This document shows positions 8,484-16,484 of a stretch of DNA of 64,000 nt, in pieces. Position numbers and translations under genes: made by a program. The stretch's first letter is position 1. Each line of letters begins with the position of its first letter. The stretch is taken from positions 1 to 64,000 of the forward strand of contig NZ_LHVE01000019.1 of NCBI RefSeq assembly GCF_001269655.1. The letters run 5' to 3'. The stretch comes from Pseudomonas thivervalensis (GTDB lineage: Bacteria; Pseudomonadota; Gammaproteobacteria; Pseudomonadales; Pseudomonadaceae). Below the pieces are notes generated by a model. That model saw only the letters and a program-made list of their open reading frames with translations. It searched no databases and was not told the DNA's origin.

Positions 8484-9416
8484 ATGGATCGATATACCCT
8501 GATGTTGTTTGGCGGGATCGGCGCGATTCTGGTGCTGGCTTCGCTGATTGGTTTCATTCTCAGGCTGCGGACCAAAGGCGCACCGAACTCGGTGATCGAC
8601 AACCTCAACGCTCGGATCAATGCCTGGTGGATCATGGTGTTGGTGATCGGCGTGGCGTTCTGGCTCGGCAACGCGGCGGTCATCCTGTTGTTCTACGCGG
8701 TGTCGTTCTATGCCCTGCGGGAATTCCTGACCCTGACACCGACCCGGCGCAGTGACTACCCGGCCCTGGTCGCGGCGTTCTACCTGGCGCTGCCGCTGCA
8801 ATACCTGTTGATCTATTACGACTGGTACGGGCTGTTTTCGATCTTTATCCCGGTGTACGTGTTCCTGCTGCTGCCGATCCTGGCGTCCCTGGGCGGCGAC
8901 AGCACGCACTTCCTCGAACGTGCTTCGAAGGTCCAGTGGGGCTTGATGATCGCGGTGTTCTGCATCTCTTTCGTCCCCGCGCTCCTGACCTTGGACATCG
9001 CCGGTTTCGAAGGTCGCAACCTGTTGCTGATCGCCTACCTGGTGATCGTGGTGCAGCTGTCGGATGTGTTGCAGTACGTCTGCGGCAAGCTGTTCGGCAA
9101 ACACAAGATCGCACCGAACCTGTCGCCCTCGAAAACCGTGGAAGGCTTTGTCGGCGGCATTTTCCTGGCCTCGTTGATCGGTGGCGCGCTGTGGTGGATC
9201 ACGCCGTTCAATCCCTGGCAGTCGTTCCTCATCGCCTTGCTGATCAACCTGCTGGGCTTTGCCGGCGGCATTGTCATGTCGGCGATCAAGCGCGACCGCG
9301 GCGTCAAGGACTGGGGCCACATGATCGAAGGCCACGGCGGCATGCTCGACCGGCTGGACTCGGTCTGCTTCGCCGCGCCGATCTTCTTCCACCTGGTGCG
9401 GTACTGGTGGACCTGA
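8484..9416 (+). CDS. ynbB: CdsA/YnbB-like phosphatidate cytidylyltransferase
   Basis: A 310-residue multi-pass membrane protein. The CDP-diacylglycerol synthase signature is intact: SPSKTVEGF at about residue 213 and KRDRGVKDWGHMIEGHGGML followed by DRLDS from about residue 265. It makes CDP-diacylglycerol from phosphatidate and CTP, the donor needed by the YnbA-like enzyme encoded first in the operon. This is the operon-specific paralogue; the housekeeping cdsA is expected elsewhere beside dxr. Start ATG 8484 lies just after the acyltransferase stop. Last gene of the operon. Confidence 0.9.
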   Translation: MDRYTLMLFGGIGAILVLASLIGFILRLRTKGAPNSVIDNLNARINAWWIMVLVIGVAFWLGNAAVILLFYAVSFYALREFLTLTPTRRSDYPALVAAFYLALPLQYLLIYYDWYGLFSIFIPVYVFLLLPILASLGGDSTHFLERASKVQWGLMIAVFCISFVPALLTLDIAGFEGRNLLLIAYLVIVVQLSDVLQYVCGKLFGKHKIAPNLSPSKTVEGFVGGIFLASLIGGALWWITPFNPWQSFLIALLINLLGFAGGIVMSAIKRDRGVKDWGHMIEGHGGMLDRLDSVCFAAPIFFHLVRYWWT

Positions 9417-9468
9417 AAAAGCCTGCGGCGAACCCCTGAACCTGTGGGAGTCTGTGGTGAATATCTAA

Positions 9469-9496
9469 CCTGTGGGAGCAAGCTCGCTCCCACAGG
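9469..9496. repeat. Single family-1 REP palindrome, possible terminator hairpin
   Basis: CCTGTGGGAG-CAAGCTCG-CTCCCACAGG is a perfect 10-bp stem. It lies between two converging genes (CdsA-like and metallohydrolase) and has no T-run, so it could act as a bidirectional weak terminator only. Confidence 0.7.
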
Positions 9497-9518
9497 TGTG
9501 TGTGCCCAGACGGGTGGC

Positions 9519-10394
9519 TTAGCGGTGGGTCGACGGCATGGCCGTGGAATCAACACGGACGGCACGAGCCTGACGGGTAGCGTGCTCCCACTCCCTGGCA
9601 TCGTGACTGCAAAAAATCTCGAGATGCCCGTTCTGGCCCAAGGCCAGTTCCCGCAGGCGGTCCTGGTTGCGCATTCGTGCCGGGCGGTCGGTGTCCATCA
9701 TGTACTGATAGAACGTCAACCCCGGCGGGCAATGCCGCTCGGGCTGATGAACTTCATCATGGAAGAAATACGCATCACCGGCATGGAGCATCCAGCCGTC
9801 CGGCGTTCGCAGGGCGATCCCGGCGTGGCCAGCGGTGTGTCCCCGGAGCGGCACCAGGAAAATGTCCTCTTCTTCGGCCCCGACCAACGCGCGCACCGAG
9901 TCAAAACCGAACCAGGTGTCGCCTTCGGTGGTGTAGAACTCCCAGTTGTCGACGCCCTGCCACTGGCGCGCCTGGAATCGTCGGCGACTTATCCAGTTAT
10001 CGGCGCTGCGCGCCATCGCCATCTCGTCGCGCATCACATGCACCCGGGCCTGGGGGAAATCCTGAAGTCCACCGGCGTGATCGAAATCCAGGTGCGTCAG
10101 CAGGATATGGCGCACATCGCTGGTATCGAAGCCCAACCGGCGCACCTGCTCCAGCGCGGTGAGGCGATGTTCGAACTTGATGTTGTTGAACGCCCGGAAG
10201 AATCGGCTGAGCCGTTCGGGCGTCTGAACATCCCGCTGGCCAAAACCGGTGTCCACCAGGACCAGGCCATTGCTGTCGGTTTCGATCAACAGGCAATGGC
10301 ACACCAGGCACGCCGTCAATCCCCGGCTATACCCATCGAACAAGGCCCCGCCCACTGGACACATGCAACCGCAGTTCAGGTGGTGGATATGCAT
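9519..10394 (-). CDS. Metallo-beta-lactamase-fold hydrolase
   Basis: A 291-residue MBL-fold metallohydrolase. The metal motif is TH101-L-D103-F-D105-H106-AGG, i.e. HxDxDH, so the usual second histidine is an aspartate. A downstream RGHTAGHAG supplies the third-site histidine and HAGDAY the bridging aspartate. The N-terminus is cysteine-rich (HHLNCGCMCPVGG). The layout resembles the AHL-lactonase-like branch of the superfamily, but the substrate cannot be named. Start ATG 10394 was chosen because AGGAGG lies just upstream (minus strand); the open frame extends further without support. Stands alone between two convergently placed repeats. Confidence 0.85.
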   Translation of the reverse strand: MHIHHLNCGCMCPVGGALFDGYSRGLTACLVCHCLLIETDSNGLVLVDTGFGQRDVQTPERLSRFFRAFNNIKFEHRLTALEQVRRLGFDTSDVRHILLTHLDFDHAGGLQDFPQARVHVMRDEMAMARSADNWISRRRFQARQWQGVDNWEFYTTEGDTWFGFDSVRALVGAEEEDIFLVPLRGHTAGHAGIALRTPDGWMLHAGDAYFFHDEVHQPERHCPPGLTFYQYMMDTDRPARMRNQDRLRELALGQNGHLEIFCSHDAREWEHATRQARAVRVDSTAMPSTHR

Positions 10395-10544
10395 GGGGCC
10401 TCCTGTTACGAATGGCGTGCCAGTCTGTGGATTTTCATGGACTCTTTGAAAATCGACAGGGAGGTGGCCGGCGCAATTCCGCAAAGGCGACAGGCGGTGG
10501 CCATGCCTGGCCAAGCACATTCACCTTGGGAGCTTGAGCAGACC

Positions 10545-10670
10545 GTAGGAGCTGTCGAGTGAAACGAGGCTGCGATCTTTCCCCAGACACTTGAATCTCA
10601 AGCGAAAGATCAAAAGATCGCAGCCTTCGGCAGCTCCTACACAAGCGCAGCGGGAGCAAGCTCGCTCGCC
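10545..10670. repeat. Family-2 REP with family-3 half
   Basis: GTAGGAGCTGTCGAGTGAAA on the left and the inverted GCAGCTCCTAC on the right enclose GATCTTTCCCCAGACACTTGAATC; a family-3 arm follows. It ends six bases from the yjfC stop. Confidence 0.85.
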
Positions 10671-10676
10671 AGTGTA

Positions 10677-11834
10677 TTAATCAAGAATCAAGTGCGGCAA
10701 AAACCGGCTCGAATCCTTGGTGATCAGGCTGTTGTCTTCCCGCACGCCGATGCCGGCCGCCTGGTCGCCGATGACCCAGGAGCCGATCAGCGTGTAGCTG
10801 TCGTCAAACTTCGGCAGTGGCGCGAATTCCTGGAGGATGAACGGCGCGTCGGTGTAGGGGCCGTCTTCCTTGACGATCAGGCCATCAGCGGTCTGCAGCT
10901 CGATGTTGGCGCCTTCCCGGGAAAAGAACGGCTTGCGCACCCAGCCCTTGGGCACCGCTTTGCTGGTGTCGGTGTCCAGGTGGGCGGCGAGCAGGTTCGG
11001 GTGGCCTTTGTTGAATTCCCACAGCAGCGGCAGGATGCCTTTGTTGGAGATGATCGACTTCCAGGCCGGCTCGAAAAACTGCGTATCGCACCGGGCAATC
11101 GCCTCACCAAATGGCTCGTGGAAGATGAATTCCCAGGCGTGCAGCTTGAACAGGTGCGGGATCCAACGTTCTTCCAAGTCGACGAAACGCCCATCGCTGT
11201 TGAGGCCGATGTCTTCGATATCGATGTGCCGCGATTCAATGCCGACTTTTTCCGCGATCAGGCGCAAGTAATCCGTGGTGCCCTTGTCTTCCACCGAGCC
11301 TTTCATCGAGGCGAAATAGAACGGCTCCTTGAGCTGCAACTGGGCAAAGGCCTGGTGCAGCTTGGTGTCGATGCTGTTGAACTGGTCGGCATGGGCCGGC
11401 AGCACGCCGCGCGCGATGCATTGCTCCAGCCAGCCCCACTGGAACGCCGCCGCTTCGTAGAGGCTGGTCGGCGTGTCGTAGTTGAGTTCCAGCAGCTTGG
11501 CGGGGCCCGTGCCGTTGTAGGAGAAATCCATGCGCCCATACAGGTGCGGGTGGCCTTCCAGCCATGAAGTGCGCACCAGATCGAAGAACGGCGCGGGAAT
11601 GCTCAGGCGCTCCAGCAATTCTTCGCTCTGGACCACGCGCGCCACAAGGTCCATGCACATCTCATGGAGCTCGGTGGTCGGGTCTTCCAGATCGTCCTCG
11701 ATCTGCCTGAGGGTGAACTGGTAGTACGCGCTTTCGTCCCAATAGGGTTCATCGTCGATGGTGTGGAACAGAAAGCCGAGTTGCTCGGCGGTCTGTTTCC
11801 AGTCAGGACGTTCTGCGCAATGGATCTTCTTCAT
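10677..11834 (-). CDS. yjfC: YjfC/YgiC-like glutathionylspermidine-synthase-type ATP-grasp protein
   Basis: A 385-residue protein of the glutathionylspermidine synthase C-terminal (ATP-grasp amide ligase) family; it lacks the amidase domain of E. coli Gss, as do YjfC and YgiC. Recognisable segments are LYGRMDFSYNGTGPAKLLEL (about residues 98-117), LELNYDTPTSLYEAA and RKPFFSREGANIELQ. The true substrate of this subfamily is not established; peptide or lipid-linked amide formation is only a family-level guess. Last gene of the yjf-type operon, 12 bases after the DUF1190 gene. Confidence 0.88.
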   Translation of the reverse strand: MKKIHCAERPDWKQTAEQLGFLFHTIDDEPYWDESAYYQFTLRQIEDDLEDPTTELHEMCMDLVARVVQSEELLERLSIPAPFFDLVRTSWLEGHPHLYGRMDFSYNGTGPAKLLELNYDTPTSLYEAAAFQWGWLEQCIARGVLPAHADQFNSIDTKLHQAFAQLQLKEPFYFASMKGSVEDKGTTDYLRLIAEKVGIESRHIDIEDIGLNSDGRFVDLEERWIPHLFKLHAWEFIFHEPFGEAIARCDTQFFEPAWKSIISNKGILPLLWEFNKGHPNLLAAHLDTDTSKAVPKGWVRKPFFSREGANIELQTADGLIVKEDGPYTDAPFILQEFAPLPKFDDSYTLIGSWVIGDQAAGIGVREDNSLITKDSSRFLPHLILD

Positions 11835-11846
11835 GGCCCTGGTTCC

Positions 11847-12548
11847 TTAGCCGCCGGAGCTGCTCGAACCGCCCCAACCGCTGCGGGCACTGGACTTGCT
11901 GCCGAAGCCACCGCGAGAGGTGGACGACGCGACGGACATCGCCTTGCTGGTTTTGATGGAGTCGGTGTAGCTGCCGTACCGCGCCTGGTTGGACCGGGTA
12001 AAGGTCGAGCCGCTGGAAACCCGCTGGCTGAGCGTCGAGGACCCGAAGTTGCCGCGATCATCGCGGTAACGGTAGACCGGCTCGGAGTAATAGCTGCTGC
12101 GGTTGCCGCTCAGCATGTTGCCGATCAGCATGCCGGTCAGCAGGTTGCCGAAGCCTGAACCACCGACGTTCGCTTCCGAAGCCGGCAACTGGGCCCGGGC
12201 GGCATCGACCTCGGACTGCGTGACTTCACCATCGGCGTTCAGCTCGAAACCACCCAGCTTGGGAAGGAACTTGCCGGCCGAGTCCTGCTGGCACCAATCG
12301 GGCACGAAGTCGGCATCGCAATCGGCCTGGCTATCGTACGTCGGCGCGATGCGACGATGCTCACCCATGGCGGTCATGTAGGCGTTGGCGCAAATGTCCA
12401 CCGGCAGCTTTTCATCGACACATTGCTGGACGGACTCGAAGTTGTACTTCTTCTGCAACTTGTAGGTTTTTTCCGTTGGCCCGCAGCCAGATATCGCCAG
12501 GGCGACCGACGCGGCCAGCGAGAGCTGGACGTACTTGCTTCGTTTCAT
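11847..12548 (-). CDS. yjfM: DUF1190 (YgiB/YjfM-type) lipoprotein
   Basis: A 233-residue DUF1190 protein. Signal peptide with lipobox LAISGC (Cys about 22). The conserved Cys-rich core follows (QQCVDEKLPVDICANAYMTA, YDSQADCDADFVPDWCQQ). The C-terminal third is low complexity, rich in Ser and Gly (ending GGSSSSGG). The family is found beside YjfC/YgiC ligases in Gammaproteobacteria; function unknown. Placed between the DUF350 and ligase genes with short gaps (19 and 12 bases). Confidence 0.88.
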   Translation of the reverse strand: MKRSKYVQLSLAASVALAISGCGPTEKTYKLQKKYNFESVQQCVDEKLPVDICANAYMTAMGEHRRIAPTYDSQADCDADFVPDWCQQDSAGKFLPKLGGFELNADGEVTQSEVDAARAQLPASEANVGGSGFGNLLTGMLIGNMLSGNRSSYYSEPVYRYRDDRGNFGSSTLSQRVSSGSTFTRSNQARYGSYTDSIKTSKAMSVASSTSRGGFGSKSSARSGWGGSSSSGG

Positions 12549-12567
12549 CGGGATCTCCGTGGCGCAA

Positions 12568-12996
12568 TCAGTTTGTGGAAGGCGTCATGCACGCGGCGTT
12601 CAACATGCCGACGCTGATGGCCACGGCGGCGATGTAGATACCCGCGGCGATTTCACCGTTCTTGATGCGCGCGGAAGCACCCTTGAGCACCAGGCTGGTC
12701 ACCAGGAACGCCAGCAACTGGACGACCGCGGCGATCACCGCCCAGACGACGAAGTCGAGCATGCTGATCGAGTAGGCAATCACATTGCTGGCCGGAATGG
12801 CGAAACCGATGACGGCGCCGCCCAGGGCGATGGCGGCGGCCACGTTGCCCGAGCGGATCAGTTCGAATTCCTTGTGCGGCGTGACGCGGGTGTAGATGAA
12901 CTGGAACAGCGCGAACAACACGGCGGCACCGAGGATGTACATGACAAAGCCAAGCACGGCGGCTTTGTTCAGGGAAATGGAGAGTGCTTCAAGCAT
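12568..12996 (-). CDS. yjfL: DUF350 membrane protein (YjfL-type)
   Basis: A 142-residue four-helix inner-membrane protein of the DUF350 family; hydrophobic segments near residues 12-34, 52-72, 80-104 and 115-138. The GNVAAAIALGGAVIGFAIP stretch in the second helix and the later NGEIAAGIYIAAVAISVG stretch look like an internal repeat, typical of DUF350. Function unknown. Spacing to neighbours is 15 and 19 bases, so it is cotranscribed with the PspA-operon genes. Confidence 0.88.
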   Translation of the reverse strand: MLEALSISLNKAAVLGFVMYILGAAVLFALFQFIYTRVTPHKEFELIRSGNVAAAIALGGAVIGFAIPASNVIAYSISMLDFVVWAVIAAVVQLLAFLVTSLVLKGASARIKNGEIAAGIYIAAVAISVGMLNAACMTPSTN

Positions 12997-13011
12997 GGAC
13001 TTCTTCCTTAT

Positions 13012-13674
13012 TCAAAGAGTGTTCAGGTCAGTGGTGTACAGCGAAATACCCAGCGAAGTGCTCAGGCTGACGGTGCCTTCGGCGTCCTCTTCGACGGAGA
13101 ACAGCAGGAACTCCCGGCGATCCGTCAGGCCGGTGTCGCGGGCGTACAACATCGAACGGTGCTCGACACTGTAGGACTCTTCCGGATTGCTCACGCGCTC
13201 GCTCATTCCCACCAGTTCGGTCTGGCCCGCCTCGGTGCCCCATTCGCGGGTGTACTCGACACCGTCGTGGGTGTAGGTCGGCAGGCCGATCAGGCTTTCC
13301 GGGCCGGCGAGGCGACGCAATTCCGCTTCGCTGTTGATCGTGACGTAGCTGAGGTAGTTGAACAGGATCACCGACTCGACCTGCCCGGCGATGTCGCCGC
13401 TGGTGTGCACTTGCAGCCAGTAGTCTTCGTCGTTCATGTAACAGCGCGACAGCCAGTTCGACTGCCCGAGGTCGACGATGCCCAAGCTCCAGATCTGTTG
13501 GTTACCCGGGATGACCACGCTGCTGTTGCCGTCGAGCAACAACTTGAGCGTGGTATCGAACATGACCTGCTTGCCGGAGGCCAGACCCAGCGGCCCAACG
13601 ATGGGCGCGCTATTGCTGGCTGTCGTGTTCGCATTCGGGGCCTCAAGCCCCATCAACTGTTTAAACCACCCCAT
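13012..13674 (-). CDS. yjfK: DUF2491 protein (YjfK-type)
   Basis: A 220-residue DUF2491 family protein (starts MGWFKQLMGLEAPN), matching E. coli YjfK in type and position. Soluble, no signal peptide, no catalytic motif that I can see. ATG 13674 has AAGGAAA nearby and lies 14 bases inside the 3' end of the ion-channel gene, so translation is probably coupled. The open frame continues 32 codons upstream inside the channel gene, which is not the natural start. Confidence 0.85.
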   Translation of the reverse strand: MGWFKQLMGLEAPNANTTASNSAPIVGPLGLASGKQVMFDTTLKLLLDGNSSVVIPGNQQIWSLGIVDLGQSNWLSRCYMNDEDYWLQVHTSGDIAGQVESVILFNYLSYVTINSEAELRRLAGPESLIGLPTYTHDGVEYTREWGTEAGQTELVGMSERVSNPEESYSVEHRSMLYARDTGLTDRREFLLFSVEEDAEGTVSLSTSLGISLYTTDLNTL

Positions 13675-14695
13675 GGGAAATTTCCTTGAGACGCGCCGAG
13701 GCGATATAGAAGAGTTCGCCGCCCACCACACGAGTGGCGCCGGGCGGGTTGATCGATGGGTGTCGGGCACCTTTGGCCCGATAGCCGATCAGCGTAGCGT
13801 TGTGCTGCTCTTTCATCCGGGTGTAAAGATCGCCAAACGTCGCTTCAAACGCCTCGGGCAGCTTCATCAGGTACTGGGTGGCGCCTTCGCCGACACAGAG
13901 CAATTCATTGATGACCACCGACGAGCCCGGGTCCTGGGAAGCACGCACCAGCATTTCGATCGCCATGCTGGAGGTGCATTCCAGGCTCGGCGCATAGGCG
14001 CTGGCGAGGGCGGCAATTTCGCTGTCATTGAAATGGGCGACCACATGTCCGACAGGTCCCAGTCGATTGACCGCCAGCACGGTGGCCAGGGTCAGGTCGT
14101 CGGAATGGGTGCGCACCAGCACGCGTTCGGCACCCGGCACGCCGGCGCGCTGCAACAGGGCGACGGAGGACAGGCTGTCGCCCTTGATGTAGGTGGCCTT
14201 GCCGGGCATGGGATTTTCTTCGAGATCGCAATCGCAGATGACGATCAGGTTGTCATTGGACGTTTCGTCCTGCAGCAGCAGTTCAATGACCCGCTCGCTG
14301 GAGGCACCCTCCCAACCGATGAGCACCGTGTGGCCGGCCTTGCCAGTGAAATCGCCTTTGCCCTTCATGCCTTTTCTCCATACATCGATGACGCTGCTGG
14401 TGGTTTTGCCGATGACCGTCGTCAACAGGGCAATGCCCCCGAGCATGATCCAGGTCGCCACGAAAATTCGTCCGGCGGAGGTCTGTGGCAACAGGTCGCC
14501 ATAGCCGACGGTGAGGGTGGTGGTGAGATAGAAGTAGATAAACGTGGCGGCGGCGATGAGGTGTTGCTCGCCCAAAAGCACCAGGCCGATCCAGGCCGTG
14601 GACAGGTGCACGCCCAACGCAATGGCCAGGCCCGCCCAGCCGAACCGATGGAAGAAGGACGAAGCGTACGTGCGCAACAGAAGGAAAATCGACAT
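13661..14695 (-). CDS. Potassium-channel-like protein with RCK/TrkA-N domain
   Basis: A 344-residue protein with two or three N-terminal membrane helices, a pore loop with selectivity filter T62-VGYGD (62-67), and a C-terminal NAD-binding RCK/TrkA-N domain starting about residue 120 (HTVLIGWEGASSERV, then ICDCDLEENP). A gated potassium channel in the inner membrane is the likely role. ATG 14695 chosen over an upstream ATG because AAGGAAAA precedes it. The gene sits between the pspA and DUF2491 genes; E. coli yjfIJKLMC lacks it, so it is an addition to the module that links PspA with ion flux. Confidence 0.87.
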   Translation of the reverse strand: MSIFLLLRTYASSFFHRFGWAGLAIALGVHLSTAWIGLVLLGEQHLIAAATFIYFYLTTTLTVGYGDLLPQTSAGRIFVATWIMLGGIALLTTVIGKTTSSVIDVWRKGMKGKGDFTGKAGHTVLIGWEGASSERVIELLLQDETSNDNLIVICDCDLEENPMPGKATYIKGDSLSSVALLQRAGVPGAERVLVRTHSDDLTLATVLAVNRLGPVGHVVAHFNDSEIAALASAYAPSLECTSSMAIEMLVRASQDPGSSVVINELLCVGEGATQYLMKLPEAFEATFGDLYTRMKEQHNATLIGYRAKGARHPSINPPGATRVVGGELFYIASARLKEISHGVV

Positions 14696-15004
14696 TTCGT
14701 CCCTGACTCCGTGGGGCTTGGTTCCTGGCGGGATCATCGCTCGGGCGCCAGGGGGCGCGAGCGTAGTGGCCGGACAGCATTAAACCTGTTGCGCGGCTTG
14801 GATAAAAGTACCTGCCTCACAATTAAATCCATGACGTGCCGAACACTATTGTGGCGAGGGAGCTATGTAGGAGCTGTCGAGTGCAACGAGGCTGCGATCT
14901 TTCCCCAGACACTTGAATCTCAAGCGAAAGATCAAAAGATCGCAGGCTTCGCCAGCTCCTACAAAGTCCAGCACGAGCAAGTCCCTCGCTACGAGCTTGA
15001 CCGA
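14696..15004. other. Intergenic region inside the yjf-type operon, repeat only
   Basis: This 309-bp gap between the pspA and ion-channel genes holds the REP at 14851-14992 and about 150 bp with no recognised feature. A second promoter for the distal genes could lie here, but I found no clear one. Confidence 0.5.
14851..14992. repeat. Composite REP (families 3/2/3), degenerate outer arms
   Basis: GTGGCGAGGGAGCTA joins GTAGGAGCTGTCGAGTGCAA; the inverted CCAGCTCCTAC and GTCCCTCGCTAC close it. The outer arm has mutated (TATGT instead of TGCTCC). Confidence 0.85.
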
Positions 15005-15703
15005 TTACTCAGCCGATTTTTTCTTCAAGCGCTCCAGGATCGCATTGGCGCTGCCTTCGTTCGGCGTGATGCCGGCATCGCGCAGCTTGCGCTCCAGGTC
15101 GGAGCCGGTCGAAGCCTCGGCCAGTTCGTCCTGGGCTTGCAGCTCAGCGGCGCGTTGCTGTTGCTTGGCTTGCAGGCGATTGAGCGTACCGACGGCGGTT
15201 TCCAACTTGCCATTGGCGCCGCCACTGGCGATCGAAGCGCTGACCTGGGCCTTCTGCACGCTTTCGCGGGCCTTGGCCATGTCCACTTGCTGACGCAGGC
15301 TCTTGATGCGGCTTTCGGCCTTGGTGATGTCTTTGCGCATGTTGTCCGCGTAGCCGCCGAATTCGGTCGCGTGCTTTTGCTCGGCGTCCAGTTCGGTGGT
15401 CAGGGTCGAAATGGCTTCGGCCACTTCCAGTGCCAGGTCTTCGAGGTTGGCCTGGATCGCGGCCAGGGCCTTGGCTTCCAGGTCCTTGATCTTGGCGTTG
15501 TATTCGCCAACACGATCGGTTGCCAGCTTGTGCTTGGCCATGATGGTGACCAGCTCACGCTTGGCATTGGCCAGCGCGCTGTCGGCATCGCGGATTTCCT
15601 GGTCGAGGATGCGCAGGGCCTGTTGATCGACGATCGATTCGCCGACTTCGCTGGCACCGCCACGCAGTGCGGTGAACAACTTGCTCCAGATGGACTGAGT
15701 CAT
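15005..15703 (-). CDS. yjfJ: PspA/IM30-family protein (YjfJ-type)
   Basis: A 232-residue PspA/IM30 (ESCRT-III-like) protein, almost entirely coiled coil, with an N-terminal amphipathic helix (MTQSIWSKLFTALRGG) and long Glu/Ala/Lys-rich heptads. PspA proteins bind and stabilise damaged inner membrane. The sequence is not the pspABC-operon PspA; its neighbours (DUF2170 upstream, DUF2491/DUF350/DUF1190/ligase downstream) mark it as the YjfJ branch. Start ATG 15703 has TAGGAACC upstream. It lies 22 bases after the DUF2170 gene. Confidence 0.9.
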   Translation of the reverse strand: MTQSIWSKLFTALRGGASEVGESIVDQQALRILDQEIRDADSALANAKRELVTIMAKHKLATDRVGEYNAKIKDLEAKALAAIQANLEDLALEVAEAISTLTTELDAEQKHATEFGGYADNMRKDITKAESRIKSLRQQVDMAKARESVQKAQVSASIASGGANGKLETAVGTLNRLQAKQQQRAAELQAQDELAEASTGSDLERKLRDAGITPNEGSANAILERLKKKSAE

Positions 15704-15725
15704 TGGATGGTTCCTATTCGGCGAA

Positions 15726-16415
15726 TTAGATGAAGAAGCGTTCGAACGCTTCGCTGGCGCGCTGGACGTTGTCGACGAGGGTTTTGACCTCGGTGACGAC
15801 GTTGGTCAGGCTGGAGTCGGAGCTCAGCGCGCCGAACATGTTGTAGACGACCTGTCCGTTGGGCATGGTCTCGATGCCGATGGACGACAGCGGGAACATT
15901 TCCCGGCTGCGCAGCACGGCGTCGTTGAATGCCGCCACGTCGCTGATCGACTCGACGTCCACCAGGACGGTATCGACGATGATCTGGTCGCCGACCACGG
16001 CGATGTAGATCGGCAAGCCACCGAAGTCATTCATTTCCAGCTTGATGCTGGACTCGGAGCCTTGGACGAGGGAGAGGGTGATGTCGTTCGCGACCACTTC
16101 GTCCAGGGCCTGAAGGGCGCTGTAGAGGCGATCGATGTTCCAGTTATTACCTGCGCTCATGTAATCCTCCGACATGAATGAGCCAGCCAGAATCGGTTGG
16201 CGTAGCTGTTTCTCCATTTGCTTGAGCAGGCTTCGGTTTTCAGGAAGCACCCAAGTCTCGTGTTTCACATACCCGGCGGCACTCAGGCCCGCGCGCATCT
16301 GCTTCATGTAGAAGCTCGACGGTTTTTTCGCCGAGGGTTTGGCGCGCTCTCCCGTGCGGCTCGCTGAATCGGTTACAGACCCGTCTGGCGGATCTGATGG
16401 AGAGCTGGTTGACAT
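15726..16415 (-). CDS. yjfI: DUF2170 protein (YjfI-type) with probable N-terminal DNA-binding region
   Basis: A 229-residue protein and first gene of the yjf-type operon. Residues about 86-229 match DUF2170 (NNWNIDRLYSALQALDEVV onward, ending SEAFERFF). Residues about 33-75 (SSFYMKQMRAGLSAAGY, HETWVLPENRSLLKQMEKQL) look like the ribbon-helix-helix type seen in MazE-like antitoxins: a short strand-like WVLP after a basic helix. Residues 1-32 are disordered. Two identical CTCACGCGTGAG palindromes lie 24-80 bases upstream of the ATG, so autoregulation is an attractive inference. A shorter product starting at Met86 is possible but would discard this region. Confidence 0.8.
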   Translation of the reverse strand: MSTSSPSDPPDGSVTDSASRTGERAKPSAKKPSSFYMKQMRAGLSAAGYVKHETWVLPENRSLLKQMEKQLRQPILAGSFMSEDYMSAGNNWNIDRLYSALQALDEVVANDITLSLVQGSESSIKLEMNDFGGLPIYIAVVGDQIIVDTVLVDVESISDVAAFNDAVLRSREMFPLSSIGIETMPNGQVVYNMFGALSSDSSLTNVVTEVKTLVDNVQRASEAFERFFI

Positions 16416-16438
16416 GCTACTGACCCCACTGTGAAAAA

Positions 16439-16450
16439 CTCACGCGTGAG
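16439..16450. promoter_or_regulatory. Palindromic operator, promoter-proximal copy
   Basis: CTCACGCGTGAG, a perfect 12-bp palindrome, lies 24 bases upstream of the yjfI-type ATG (minus strand) and just downstream of the proposed -10. An identical copy is at 16485-16496, 46 bp away. Confidence 0.7.
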
Positions 16451-16452
16451 AA

Positions 16453-16481
16453 ACACTACAGGTACTTTCCAAACCTCACAA
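16453..16481 (-). promoter_or_regulatory. Candidate sigma-70 promoter of the yjf-type operon
   Basis: On the minus strand TTGTGA (16481-16476) and TAGTGT (16458-16453) are 17 bases apart. Matches to consensus are modest (4 of 6 and 3 of 6), but the pair sits exactly between the two identical palindromes. Confidence 0.4.
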
Positions 16482-16484
16482 TAG

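Noticed and set aside
9469-9496. Classical intrinsic terminator
   Set aside because: Stem is perfect but no T-run follows on either strand; kept as REP palindrome only.
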